DNA from: an uncultured Chitinophaga sp.
GTDB lineage: Bacteria > Bacteroidota > Bacteroidia > Chitinophagales > Chitinophagaceae
Direction of reading: 5' to 3'
Length of the DNA: 64,000 nucleotides
Assembly (NCBI RefSeq): GCF_937898475.1
Contig: NZ_CALEJS010000026.1
Span: forward strand, 124,001-188,000
Below, one piece after another: positions 1 to 9,386 of this stretch (positions within the stretch are counted from its first letter, which is position 1; each line of letters opens with the position of its first letter). The position numbers were made by a program, and so were the translations under genes. The notes below the pieces were generated by a model. That model had not been told where the DNA came from, made no database searches, and saw nothing but the letters and a program-made list of their open reading frames with translations.

Positions 1-2
1 TG

Positions 3-923
3 GTGGGTTCCTGTTTTGCAGAGGAGATGGGCGCAAAGCTGCAGCAGCATTTATTCCCGGCCCTGGTCAACCCTCACGGCATTCTCTATAATCCGGTCAG
101 CATCACCCAGGCGCTGCACAGCTACCTGGACCGTAAAAAGTATACGGAAGCAGATCTCTTCATGCACAATGATCTCTGGCACAGCTGGGACCATCACAGC
201 CGTTTTTCCGCCCTTACGCCTGCCGGAGTGCTGGATAATATCAACACAGCGCAGGAACAGGCCGCCGCCTGTCTTGACAAAGCCCGCTGGCTGGTGATCA
301 CCCTGGGCGCTGCCCATGCTTATGTGTTAAAGGAGAACGGCCGGCTGGTAGCCAATTGCCATAAAGTGCCCATGTCTGCTTTCTATAAAAAACTGCTCAC
401 GGCAGACGAGATCATCACCGCATTGGATAATATGATGCACCGGCTCTTTTTCCATAACCGGGATATCAATATACTCTTCACCGTTAGTCCCGTACGCTAC
501 GCCCGCGACGGGGTAGTAGAGAATAACCTCAGCAAGGCCATTCTCTTACAGGTAGTACATCAGCTGGTGAACAAGTTTGACCGCCTTTTCTATTTTCCCG
601 CCTACGAGCTGGTAATAGACGATCTGCGGGATTATCGTTTTTATAAAGACGATCTCGTTCACCCCAACGAAGCAGCAGTAAATTATGTCTGGGAACATTT
701 TGTAAACAGCTGCGTTCATCCCAACAGCCAGCAATTACTCAAAACCATCCAGGACCTGAACCGGGCGCGCCAACACAAACCTTTCAATCCCCAAAGCCCC
801 CAACACCAGCAATTCCTTCACACCTATGCCCGTAAGGTAGCCGCCCTGCAACAGCAACATCCCTACCTCCCCCTCACCAGCCTCGCCCACTACTTCAACT
901 CCAACCCCATACCCAACAGCTAA
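3..923 (+). CDS. GSCFA domain protein, 5' end cut by window
   Basis: This is the C-terminal part (at least 306 residues) of a GSCFA family protein; the signature Gly-Ser-Cys-Phe-Ala lies in the first residues visible, so only a short N-terminal part is missing. GSCFA proteins have an SGNH-hydrolase-like fold, and their substrate is not established. The signature serine and a late DDLVHPN segment resembling the Asp-x-x-His block of SGNH hydrolases (about residues 215-222) support this. The GTG at position 3 is not claimed as the true start. The stop lies three bases before the stop of the convergent transporter gene. Confidence 0.85.
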   Translation: MGSCFAEEMGAKLQQHLFPALVNPHGILYNPVSITQALHSYLDRKKYTEADLFMHNDLWHSWDHHSRFSALTPAGVLDNINTAQEQAAACLDKARWLVITLGAAHAYVLKENGRLVANCHKVPMSAFYKKLLTADEIITALDNMMHRLFFHNRDINILFTVSPVRYARDGVVENNLSKAILLQVVHQLVNKFDRLFYFPAYELVIDDLRDYRFYKDDLVHPNEAAVNYVWEHFVNSCVHPNSQQLLKTIQDLNRARQHKPFNPQSPQHQQFLHTYARKVAALQQQHPYLPLTSLAHYFNSNPIPNS

Positions 924-926
924 TTG

Positions 927-2411
927 CTAGCTGCTGATTTCCCCCTCCGGGTCCTTCACAAACAAAACCCCCACAACCAAACACACCACCGAAATCCCTA
1001 TCGGGTAGATCAGCCCTGCCAGGTGGTTATGCGTTTGTGTAACCAGCAGTGTTGAGATAGTAGGCAGCAGTCCGCCAAACACGCCGTTGCCCAGGTGATA
1101 GGGCAGCGACATGGAAGTATAACGTATCCTGGTGGGGAACAGCTCTACCAGGAAGGCGGCAATGGGCGCATATACCATTGTCACGAATATTACCTGTATA
1201 AATACCAGCAGCACCAGCCATCCAATGGTGGCCGTGCTCACTGTTACTTCCCGTTTGACTTCTGATTTGCCGGCGGTAGTGGCCGTGATTTCCTTTACCT
1301 GTGTGCCATCATCGTATACGCGTATGCGGGAGAGCCGCTCCGTGCTGGACCCATCCTCGTTAGGGGTGAATTTGGTCTCTATACGGTATTGGCCCGGCAG
1401 CTCCTGTTTGCGCTCCAGCTTCACGGTATTGTCCATCGCCATGTAAATAGGGTAGTAGGCCAGCGCTGCCAGCAGCAATCCGCTCATCATGATCTTCTTG
1501 CGGCCTATCTTGTCAGACAGTTTACCGAAGAAAATAAAGAAGGGCGTGCCCAGCACCAGCGCAATGGCGATCACGATATTGGATTGCACAAATTCCAGTT
1601 CCATGGTTTTCTGCAGGAAGGAGAGCGCGTAAAATTGCCCGGTATACCACACCACGCCTTGTCCCATGGTAGCGCCGAACAAAGCCAGCAGCACCAGCCG
1701 CAGGTTCTCTTTCCTGCCAAAGCTTTCCTTGATCGGGTTGCGGGAAGTTTTGCCTTCCGCTTTCAGCCGGGCAAACAGCGGCGATTCCTGCAGGCGTATC
1801 CTGATGTAGTAAGACATGATCACCAGGAAGATAGACAGCCAGAAGGGAATGCGCCATCCCCAGCTGTTAAAGTCTTCCGGCGCCATTACGTTGCGCGTAA
1901 TGAGGATCACCGCCAGTGAAACAAATAATCCCAGTGTGGCAGTGGTTTGTATAAAACTGGTATAATAACCGCGTTGATTTGCCGGGGAGTGCTCTGCCAC
2001 ATAGGTGGCCGCGCCTCCGTATTCCCCGCCCAGGGCAAGGCCCTGTAATAAGCGCAACAGCAGTACAATGATAGGTGCAAGAATGCCTATACGTTCATAA
2101 TCAGGTATCAGGCCAATAGCAAAGGTAGACCCGCCCATGATAAGCAGGGTGAGGAGAAAAGTGTATTTGCGCCCCGCAATATCTCCCAGCCGCCCGAATA
2201 TGATGGCGCCGAAAGGACGCACCACAAAACCCACCGCAAAGGTGGCCAGTGTGGCAATGTACGCCAGGTCGGGATTGCTGGGTGGAAAGAAATTCTCGGA
2301 GATAATGGCAGACAGGCTTCCAAAAATGTAAAAGTCATACCACTCGATCAATGTACCGGCAGAAGACGCAAGGATCACCTGCCAGATATGCTGGTTTTTC
2401 GTGTTTTTCAT
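927..2411 (-). CDS. MFS transporter, metabolite:H+ symporter (MHS) family
   Basis: This 494-residue inner membrane protein belongs to the MHS branch of the major facilitator superfamily (relatives of ShiA, KgtP and ProP), which import organic acids or zwitterions with protons. The N-terminus has the typical EWYDFYIFG segment in helix 1, the loop 2-3 signature GRLGDIAGRK near residue 75, and GLALGGEYGG near residue 125. A hydrophilic stretch of about 60 residues (roughly 325-390, rich in K, E and T) is inserted between the late helices, longer than in classic MHS proteins. The substrate cannot be read from sequence. It is divergent from the patatin gene. Confidence 0.88.
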   Translation of the reverse strand: MKNTKNQHIWQVILASSAGTLIEWYDFYIFGSLSAIISENFFPPSNPDLAYIATLATFAVGFVVRPFGAIIFGRLGDIAGRKYTFLLTLLIMGGSTFAIGLIPDYERIGILAPIIVLLLRLLQGLALGGEYGGAATYVAEHSPANQRGYYTSFIQTTATLGLFVSLAVILITRNVMAPEDFNSWGWRIPFWLSIFLVIMSYYIRIRLQESPLFARLKAEGKTSRNPIKESFGRKENLRLVLLALFGATMGQGVVWYTGQFYALSFLQKTMELEFVQSNIVIAIALVLGTPFFIFFGKLSDKIGRKKIMMSGLLLAALAYYPIYMAMDNTVKLERKQELPGQYRIETKFTPNEDGSSTERLSRIRVYDDGTQVKEITATTAGKSEVKREVTVSTATIGWLVLLVFIQVIFVTMVYAPIAAFLVELFPTRIRYTSMSLPYHLGNGVFGGLLPTISTLLVTQTHNHLAGLIYPIGISVVCLVVGVLFVKDPEGEISS

Positions 2412-2562
2412 CCGTAGCTTTTATAAAGATGGGGGAGAAGATAGAAAAAATATTATTATTTTTTTATCTTTTATAGGGGAAATGGGGCTGCCCCTCGTTT
2501 TACTGTCAGATGAATCCGTTAACTTTAGAGATATCACGTTGAGCCTGGAGGACAGTATCATT

Positions 2563-4806
2563 ATGAGGTTTTATAGCATAATACTAGTAGCGTTATTGTT
2601 GGGGATTTGTATACGGCCGGCCGGTCTGCAGGCGCAGACAGGTAATGAAAGACCTAAAATAGGGTTAACGCTCAGCGGCGGCGGAGCTAAGGGACTGGCC
2701 CACATTGGTATACTGCAGGCACTGGATAGCGCAGGTTTAAAGGTAGACTACATTACAGGCACCAGTATGGGCAGTATTGTAGGCGCCCTTTATGCCATGG
2801 GCTATTCAGGTGATACGATTGAAACGCTGGCCCACCGGTTGAACTGGGACAATCTCTTTGCCAACCAGCCCGCCCTCACAGATATCTCCTACGAAGAAAA
2901 GGCCGAATACAACAGATACATTATCGAGATCCCGTTTGAATATGGCAAACCCAAGCTGGCATCCGGCGTAATTACCGGGGAGCAGCTATGGCTGGAACTG
3001 GCCCGGTTATGCTGGCCCGCCAAGGATGTAAGGGATTTTTCCAAACTGAACATCCCCTTTAAATGTATTGCCACCGATGTAGCTACCGGCGATATCGTCA
3101 CCCTGGATACCGGTCATCTCGTGTCCAGTCTGAGGGCCAGTATGGCCATTCCTTCCATTTTCACGGCCGTTAAGATAGGCGACCGGAAACTGGTGGACGG
3201 CGGTGTGGTACGCAATTTCCCGGTGATCACCGCCAAGGAAATGGGCGCTGATATCGTGATCGGTTCCAATGTGGCAGGCGGCCTCCGTAAGGCAGATAAA
3301 CTGAACACCGCTTTTGATATCCTCTACCAGCTGGGGTTTTATAAAGATGCCGTTGATTTCAGGGATGCGCGCAAACAATGTGATATCTATATTCATCATA
3401 ACCTGGAAAACTATTCCGCCGCCAGCTTTGGCAGTGTAGATTCCATCATTGAGCTGGGCAAGATCAGGGGCCGGGAAATGTATCCTGTTTTCAAACACCT
3501 GGCAGATTCGCTGAATGCACTGTACCCCGGCACTCCCTTTGTGAAAAATCGCTTACCCTTTGTGCCCGATGTAGAGCTTACCGCGGTACGTGTAAATGGT
3601 TTGGTGCATTCTGATGAGAAATTTTTCCTCGGCAGACTGAACCTGAAAGCAGATGGCTGCTATAATCCTGATCAGTTAGGCGATGCGGTGCGCAATGTTT
3701 TCGGTACCCGCTTTTATAAAGAGATCACCTATGACCTGCTGCCCGAAGGACCTGCCAAAAGCCGTATGGACGTGAATGTGGAAGAGAACCCGCTCACTTA
3801 TATCAAGGTGGCCCTGAACTACAACACCTACACCAATGCCAGCGCTATTGTAAATATTACCCAACGTAACTTTATTGTGCCCAACTCCCGCTCCTTTGTT
3901 ACAGCCGGTATCAGCGAGAATCCCCGCCTGCGGGCAGAGTATTTTAAATACCTGGGACGCAAAAGGGATTTCGGTTTTGGAATGGGCGTATACTATGAGA
4001 ATAATGGATTGAACCTCTATGAAAACTTCCGCCGCTCGCAGCAATACCGTACCAATTACGCCAATACGGAAATACATATGCAGTATGCCCTGAGCCGTAT
4101 CATGAGTATAGCTCTAGGCACGCGCTGGGAGTATTTTAATTACAGGCCCACATTCGATTCTGAAGAGGAGATCAGGGGCAATATCAACCAGCTGAATTCT
4201 TTTCTGAACTTCGGGATCAACTCGCTGGATCGTAAGATCTATCCCCGCAGCGGTACAGACCTGCAGTTTGAAGCGGGGTATGTATACAACCAGAACCACG
4301 GTTTCCGCGCCTATAGCAACGGACGGGAGATACACCTGGACAGCCTGCAGCTGCGGTTTAATAATTACCAGCATGCCATGCTCCAGCTGAAATATTATTT
4401 CCCCCTGGGAGGAGAAGATGCGATACAGTTTGGCGCAGGGGGAGGAGTGAACTATGATTACAACCAGCCTATCGTAAACGGTTATTTGATGGGCGGCCTG
4501 AATAACGTAACGCATCACCAGCTCACCTTTCCCGGTATCTATGAGGGCGAGGTGATCACTTCCAGCGCGGCCACGTTACAACTGGCATACCAACGGGAAA
4601 TTGCCCGTAATATTTTCCTGATCCCAAGAGCAGGCGTCGCTGTGTATGATGTCATCAACGATGTAAGCGCCAAATACAAATACCTGAGTGGTTACGCCGT
4701 TACGGCCGGTTACAGCTCCCGCCTCGGCCCCATCGAAGCCTCCCTGATGTACTGCGACCAGGACGGCCGCCTCCGCGGCTACGTAAATATTGGGTTTAAT
4801 TTCTAG
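2563..4806 (+). CDS. Patatin-like phospholipase with C-terminal BamA/TamA-type beta-barrel
   Basis: This 747-residue protein starts at ATG 2563, which gives a clean signal peptide (about residues 1-25, ending LQAQ); an upstream in-frame extension to 2401 would bury that peptide and overlap the divergent gene. Residues 31-240 form a patatin domain: glycine-rich oxyanion motif SGGGAKG at 38-44, nucleophile Ser68 in GTSMGS, and a catalytic Asp in a DGG motif near residue 210. A POTRA-like region (about 335-400) leads into a C-terminal Omp85-type barrel ending in Phe. The architecture resembles PlpD-type (type Vd) proteins, so the lipase domain is probably presented at or secreted across the outer membrane. 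The physiological lipid target is unknown. TAACTTTA at 2520-2527 is a near-consensus -7 element. Confidence 0.9.
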   Translation: MRFYSIILVALLLGICIRPAGLQAQTGNERPKIGLTLSGGGAKGLAHIGILQALDSAGLKVDYITGTSMGSIVGALYAMGYSGDTIETLAHRLNWDNLFANQPALTDISYEEKAEYNRYIIEIPFEYGKPKLASGVITGEQLWLELARLCWPAKDVRDFSKLNIPFKCIATDVATGDIVTLDTGHLVSSLRASMAIPSIFTAVKIGDRKLVDGGVVRNFPVITAKEMGADIVIGSNVAGGLRKADKLNTAFDILYQLGFYKDAVDFRDARKQCDIYIHHNLENYSAASFGSVDSIIELGKIRGREMYPVFKHLADSLNALYPGTPFVKNRLPFVPDVELTAVRVNGLVHSDEKFFLGRLNLKADGCYNPDQLGDAVRNVFGTRFYKEITYDLLPEGPAKSRMDVNVEENPLTYIKVALNYNTYTNASAIVNITQRNFIVPNSRSFVTAGISENPRLRAEYFKYLGRKRDFGFGMGVYYENNGLNLYENFRRSQQYRTNYANTEIHMQYALSRIMSIALGTRWEYFNYRPTFDSEEEIRGNINQLNSFLNFGINSLDRKIYPRSGTDLQFEAGYVYNQNHGFRAYSNGREIHLDSLQLRFNNYQHAMLQLKYYFPLGGEDAIQFGAGGGVNYDYNQPIVNGYLMGGLNNVTHHQLTFPGIYEGEVITSSAATLQLAYQREIARNIFLIPRAGVAVYDVINDVSAKYKYLSGYAVTAGYSSRLGPIEASLMYCDQDGRLRGYVNIGFNF

Positions 4807-4845
4807 CTATTTGCAGCCGGCAGCCAAAAGCTAACAGCTCTCCCA

Positions 4846-5442
4846 TCAATGCATCCTGTCCCCCCTCACTTCCATCGCTTTCAGAATAGCCGCTTCTGTT
4901 TTCAGCCAGTATTGCCAGCGTTGTGTTACTTTTTCTTCCTGCACATATTCCCGTGCCAGGTCAATGAACAGGCGGTAATGTCCCGCTTCTGATATCATGA
5001 ATTTGCGGTAGAATTCCCGCAGGTAATCATCTTCCAGCCCTTCGCTTAACAGGCGGAAACGCTCGCAGCTGCGGGCTTCTATGAGTGCGCAGATCAGCAG
5101 CTTGTCCAGCAGCTGGTCTTCTGCAGTACCACCCTTTACCTGGTGCAGCATCAGTTCGTTCACATAAGCGTCTTTCCGTTGTTTGCCCAGGCTATAACCC
5201 CTTTTCTTCATCTCAGCCAGCACCTGTCTGAAATGTCCCCATTCTTCTGTAACAATAGGAGCGAGGTCCTGCACCAGGCGGTCTTTCTCCGGGTAGCGCT
5301 GAATTAATGAGATGCAGGCGGTGGCAGCTTTCTGTTCACAAAAAGCATGGTCGGTCAGTATCGCCTCCAGTGAAATGGAGGCCAGGTCCACCCAGCGGGG
5401 GTCCGTTGGCAGCTGAAGGCCAAGGATGGAAACTTTGGACAT
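4846..5442 (-). CDS. miaE: tRNA-(ms2io6A)-hydroxylase MiaE
   Basis: This 198-residue protein is a ferritin-like di-iron monooxygenase that hydroxylates the isopentenyl group of 2-methylthio-N6-isopentenyladenosine at tRNA position 37, using O2. The di-iron ligand pattern is visible as Glu in the first helix, EEWGH near residue 68, IEAR near 120 and SEAGH near 150. The length is that of the family. It is a single gene divergent from the BioF-like gene. O2 use makes the modification a possible oxygen readout, but nothing in the sequence shows such regulation here. Confidence 0.92.
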   Translation of the reverse strand: MSKVSILGLQLPTDPRWVDLASISLEAILTDHAFCEQKAATACISLIQRYPEKDRLVQDLAPIVTEEWGHFRQVLAEMKKRGYSLGKQRKDAYVNELMLHQVKGGTAEDQLLDKLLICALIEARSCERFRLLSEGLEDDYLREFYRKFMISEAGHYRLFIDLAREYVQEEKVTQRWQYWLKTEAAILKAMEVRGDRMH

Positions 5443-5549
5443 ATTACTTGTAAAGGTATTTTAGCCTGCAAGTTACAAAACTCTCAACGGAGGAAAATCA
5501 TAGCGGTACAGATGCGCCTATCTTACATTACATTCCTTAGCTTTGGCCA

Positions 5550-6665
5550 ATGAACGATACCTTTCTGCAATCGCAACTGGAACAACGCAGCACGCAACAT
5601 GCTTTAAGGGAGCTGAAACTGCCCGCGCCGCATATGGTGGACTTCTGCTCAAATGATTACCTCGGACTGGCACGCAGCGCGGCAATGCAGGAGGCCGTAC
5701 ATACCCTGCTGATGGAAAGGCCCTATATGCATGGCAGTACAGGTTCCCGCCTGCTGGCAGGCAATTACGCCTGGATAGAAGAAGCAGAAAGCAACCTGGC
5801 CGCCTTTCATGCAGCGCCCGCAGGTTTGATCTACAACTCCGGCTATGATGCCAATGTTGGATTGTTCTCCTGTGTACCACAGAAAGAAGATACCGTTATC
5901 TATGATCAGCTGATACATGCTTCCATCCGCGATGGCATCCGCCTGAGCCGCGCACAGTCTTTTTCCTTCTTTCATAATGATGTGGGCGACCTTGAAAAAA
6001 AACTGCGCCGCGCTACCGGTAATATATTCGTGGCAGTAGAATCTGTTTATTCCATGGATGGCGATATGGCCCCCCTGCAACTGATCGCAGCGGCCTGTGA
6101 AAAAGCCGGTGCCGCGCTGATCGTAGACGAAGCACATGCTACCGGCGTTATAGGTCAGCAGGGAGAAGGCCTGGTACAGGCCCTTGGTTTGGCAGACGCC
6201 TGCTTTGCCCGTGTGCACACCTTTGGTAAGGCCCTGGGGTGTCATGGCGCCATCGTACTCGGTTCTGAACTGCTGCGCGCTTATCTGGTCAATTTCTCCC
6301 GTTCCTTTATCTATACCACCGCCTTACCGCCCACCGCCATTGCAGCGGTAATGGCCAGCTATAACCTCTTCCCCTATATGAGAACGTCCCGCGAAAACCT
6401 GGCGGCGCTCATCGCCCGCTTTCGGCAAAGTACTGCCGGGTTGCAGGTATTGCCCAGTGAAACGCCTATACAGATTGTAATGACCCCCGGCAATGAATGT
6501 ACCCGCCGCCAGGCCGCCATCTTACAGGAGGCAGGCCTGGATGTAAGGCCCATCCTGCATCCCACCGTACCCAAAGGGCAGGAGCGCCTGCGTATTGTGC
6601 TGCATAGTTTTAATACGCCGGAAGAAGTGGATCGGTGCACACAGCTGCTGACAGCTAACAGCTAG
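5550..6665 (+). CDS. 8-amino-7-oxononanoate synthase-like PLP enzyme (BioF/KBL family)
   Basis: This 371-residue alpha-oxoamine synthase (fold-type I PLP enzyme) would condense an acyl thioester with an amino acid. In BioF these are pimeloyl-ACP/CoA and alanine, giving the biotin precursor. It has the FCSNDYLGLA N-terminal motif, HGSTGSRL near residue 60, DEAHATG near 195 binding the cofactor, and the Schiff-base lysine in HTFGKALG near 225. No other bio gene is nearby, so serine palmitoyltransferase or 2-amino-3-ketobutyrate ligase cannot be excluded, although the short N-terminus fits BioF best. A perfect -7 element (TAGCTTTG, 5538-5545) ends four bases before the ATG, suggesting a leaderless transcript. 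Confidence 0.8.
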   Translation: MNDTFLQSQLEQRSTQHALRELKLPAPHMVDFCSNDYLGLARSAAMQEAVHTLLMERPYMHGSTGSRLLAGNYAWIEEAESNLAAFHAAPAGLIYNSGYDANVGLFSCVPQKEDTVIYDQLIHASIRDGIRLSRAQSFSFFHNDVGDLEKKLRRATGNIFVAVESVYSMDGDMAPLQLIAAACEKAGAALIVDEAHATGVIGQQGEGLVQALGLADACFARVHTFGKALGCHGAIVLGSELLRAYLVNFSRSFIYTTALPPTAIAAVMASYNLFPYMRTSRENLAALIARFRQSTAGLQVLPSETPIQIVMTPGNECTRRQAAILQEAGLDVRPILHPTVPKGQERLRIVLHSFNTPEEVDRCTQLLTANS

Positions 6666-6730
6666 CAGCTGGCCGCTTTTTTTCATTTTTTTCCCCTAAC
6701 TTCATTTGCACAAGCATCAGCATTATTCTT

Positions 6731-9163
6731 ATGAGATTTATTCCCTTTCTTATCTCCGCAGCCATTACCCTCATCCTGATCAGCGTATTGAACAGCCAGT
6801 GGGGCGCTACCCCCCCGCTGGGCAAATTCCTGAGCCCCCAGGAAGGCTTCTGGCAGAACGCAGAACCTATTGGAAACGATTTTAATGACGAACTATCCTT
6901 ACCCGGACTTAAAGGCAAAGTGGAAGTTTGGCTGGATGACCGCATGGTGCCCCACATCTTTGCTGCAAACGAAGCAGATGCCTTTTACGCAGAGGGATAT
7001 TTTCATGCACGCGACCGCCTCTGGCAGATGGAGCTGCAAACGCTGGCCGCACAGGGCCGCCTCTCTGAAATATTGGGCCCAAAACTGCTGGAGTATGATC
7101 GCCGGCAACGCCGTATGGGCATGGGCTATGCCGCTGAAGTAGCAGCCGCCGAAATGTTACGTGACAGTACCACCCGGATAGCAATAGAAGCCTACTCTGC
7201 CGGCGTGAATGCCTATATCAACAGCCTGTCTTACAGCGAGCTGCCGATAGAATACAAACTGCTTGACTACCGCCCCGAACCCTGGACGGCCCTGAAAAGC
7301 GGCGCGCTGTTAAAATACATGTCTTACGATCTTACCGGCGGTGTTAACGACCTTGAGTATACGAATGCAAGGCACATCTTTACACAGTCTGACTTCGATA
7401 ATATGTATCCCGACCGCAACGACAGTATTGACCCGGTGATCCCTAAAGGCACAGCCTTTGATAAACCGGTGAAGAATGCCATGCTGCCGGCTGATAGTTC
7501 GCTTAAAGAGATAGCCGCCCTGCTGAAATTCAGGGAAGATAAACCAGACCCTGATAATGGCAGTAATAACTGGGCCGTAGGCGCAGGCAAAACCCGCAGC
7601 GGGGCGCCCATCCTTTGTAACGATCCGCACCTGGGCCTCAGCCTGCCTTCCCTCTGGTATGAAGTGCAGTTGCACACACCCGGCATGAATGTCTATGGCG
7701 CCAGCCTGCCCGGCGCCCCCGGGGTGATCATCGGCTTTAACGATCATATTGCCTGGGGCGTAACCAACGGCTCTGAAGACGTGAAAGACTATTATACGGT
7801 CAAATTCCGCAACGGCCGCAGCCAGTACCTCTTCAACGGCGAATACCGGGAAGCCTCTCAACGGGTGGAAATCATTAAGATAAAAGGAGCGGAACCGTAT
7901 TACGATACCGTGGCCTACACCATATGGGGCCCCGTTATGTTTGACAATACCTTCCACAACGATGTGCCGGGCCAGCCTTTCGTGGCCCTGCGCTGGAAAG
8001 CCCATGATCATTCCAACGAGATCCTTACCTTCCTGAAGCTGGATAAGGCCCGTAATTACGAAGAATACCTCGAAGCCCTGCAGCATTATACCTGCCCGGC
8101 GCAGAACTTTGTATTTGCTTCCAAAACCGGCGATATAGCCCTCTGGCATAACGGGCAGTTCCCCCTGCGCTGGAAAGACCAGGGCAAATTCATCCTGCCC
8201 GGTACCGATAGCACCTTTGCCTGGCAGGGGTACATTCCCCAGGCAGAGAACCCGCATATCAGGAACCCCGAAAGGGGCTTTGTGAGCTCTGCCAACCAGC
8301 AGCCTACAGACAGCAGCTACCCTTACTATTATTTTGGCACCTTTGACCTGTACAGGGGTAAACGTATCAACGAGCGCCTTTCTGCCATGAACCAGATCAC
8401 CATCCAGGACATGATGCAGCTGCAGAACGATAATGCCAATCTCTTTGCCAGGGCTGCCAGGCCGCTGCTGAATGCACACCTGCCACAGCAATCGCTTACA
8501 GCCGCACAGCAGCCTTACTACCAGATCCTGCAGGAATGGAACCTGGAAAACGCCCCCAACAGCAAAGGCGCTACCATCTTCTACCTCCTGTGGGAAGAAC
8601 TGAAAAAACGGATCTGGGACGATGAGCTGATGAACCGGGAAGATAGCCTGGTAATGGATTATCCCCAGGATAATGCCTCCCTGTTATGGCTGATCCGGGA
8701 TTCGTCCATGCACTTTATAGACGATATCCATACGGCCAGGAAAGAAACCCTGACCGACCTGGTACGGGAGTCTTTCGCGGTAGTGGCCGAAAAAGCCCGG
8801 CAGCTGGATAACCAACAGCGGCTGGAATGGGGCCGTTACCGGGGTACGGATATACGCCACCTCACCAGGGCCCTGCCGTCTTTCAGCCAGATGCACCTGT
8901 ACACGGGCGGCGGCACACACGTTGTGAACGCCACCAAGGCCACCCACGGCCCGTCCTGGCGCATGATCGTACAACTGGGCGCCACCACGGAGGCTTATGG
9001 CATCTACCCCGGCGGCCAGAGCGGTAACCCCGGCAGCCCCTATTATGACAACAGCGTACAGGACTGGGTGCATGGCAACTACTACCAGCTCCGCGTATTC
9101 GACACCCGGCATAAAGATGATCCGGCCGTGAAATTCAAGCTGTTACTGCAACCCGAAGAATAA
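6731..9163 (+). CDS. Penicillin acylase family protein (N-terminal nucleophile hydrolase)
   Basis: This 810-residue protein is a penicillin amidase homologue (peptidase family S45). It is made as one chain and cut between a small and a large subunit; the new N-terminal serine is the nucleophile. One membrane/signal segment covers residues 4-20. The predicted cut is before Ser278 in GSNNWAVG, and the following NDPHLGL and a conserved Asn in the GFNDHIAWG block (calcium and oxyanion region) match the family. Natural substrates may be N-acyl homoserine lactones or other acyl amides; the sequence does not decide. A TTCATTTG element at 6701-6708 is the probable -7 box. A strong hairpin terminator follows at 9189. 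Confidence 0.9.
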   Translation: MRFIPFLISAAITLILISVLNSQWGATPPLGKFLSPQEGFWQNAEPIGNDFNDELSLPGLKGKVEVWLDDRMVPHIFAANEADAFYAEGYFHARDRLWQMELQTLAAQGRLSEILGPKLLEYDRRQRRMGMGYAAEVAAAEMLRDSTTRIAIEAYSAGVNAYINSLSYSELPIEYKLLDYRPEPWTALKSGALLKYMSYDLTGGVNDLEYTNARHIFTQSDFDNMYPDRNDSIDPVIPKGTAFDKPVKNAMLPADSSLKEIAALLKFREDKPDPDNGSNNWAVGAGKTRSGAPILCNDPHLGLSLPSLWYEVQLHTPGMNVYGASLPGAPGVIIGFNDHIAWGVTNGSEDVKDYYTVKFRNGRSQYLFNGEYREASQRVEIIKIKGAEPYYDTVAYTIWGPVMFDNTFHNDVPGQPFVALRWKAHDHSNEILTFLKLDKARNYEEYLEALQHYTCPAQNFVFASKTGDIALWHNGQFPLRWKDQGKFILPGTDSTFAWQGYIPQAENPHIRNPERGFVSSANQQPTDSSYPYYYFGTFDLYRGKRINERLSAMNQITIQDMMQLQNDNANLFARAARPLLNAHLPQQSLTAAQQPYYQILQEWNLENAPNSKGATIFYLLWEELKKRIWDDELMNREDSLVMDYPQDNASLLWLIRDSSMHFIDDIHTARKETLTDLVRESFAVVAEKARQLDNQQRLEWGRYRGTDIRHLTRALPSFSQMHLYTGGGTHVVNATKATHGPSWRMIVQLGATTEAYGIYPGGQSGNPGSPYYDNSVQDWVHGNYYQLRVFDTRHKDDPAVKFKLLLQPEE

Positions 9164-9188
9164 GCATATCGCATAATGATAAGGCTAA

Positions 9189-9224
9189 AAGCCTGTCCGT
9201 CAGCCGGCGGACAGGCTTTTTCTT
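9189..9224 (+). terminator. Rho-independent terminator of the penicillin acylase gene
   Basis: GCCTGTCCG (9191-9199) pairs perfectly with CGGACAGGC (9208-9216) around an eight-base loop, and is followed by TTTTTCTT. It lies 27 bases after the stop codon. Confidence 0.85.
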
Positions 9225-9239
9225 GTCCTGTACCGGTAT

Positions 9240-9295
9240 AAAGCTACTGGTTGGCATAGGGTTGAAACAGGGAAACCCATACTGCCAGTAGCTTT
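9240..9295. repeat. Inverted repeat with an inner hairpin, function unknown
   Basis: Perfect 11-bp arms (9240-9250 AAAGCTACTGG and 9285-9295 CCAGTAGCTTT) enclose a 34-base middle that itself contains a GGGTT/AACCC pairing (9259-9263 with 9274-9278). It lies between two terminators and has no T-run, so it is not an ordinary terminator. It could be a small structured RNA or the remains of a mobile repeat. Confidence 0.45.
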
Positions 9296-9334
9296 CCGGG
9301 GGAAGACCGTTCGGGGTTGACACGGGTGGCATAA

Positions 9335-9367
9335 AAAAGGGCGTATCGTGCACCGATACGCCCTTTT
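9335..9367. terminator. Bidirectional terminator downstream of the lanthipeptide-like gene
   Basis: AAAAGGGCGTATCG (9335-9348) and CGATACGCCCTTTT (9354-9367) form a 14-bp perfect stem with a five-base loop. The flanking A-run and T-run allow action in both directions. It lies 20 bases after the stop of the minus-strand precursor gene at 9387. Confidence 0.85.
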
Positions 9368-9386
9368 CTATACAGGAAATGTGGTC

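Noticed and set aside
7310..8491. Long minus-strand frame (393 codons) inside the penicillin acylase gene
   Set aside because: It is antisense to a clear family member with catalytic motifs, and its translation has no recognisable domain.
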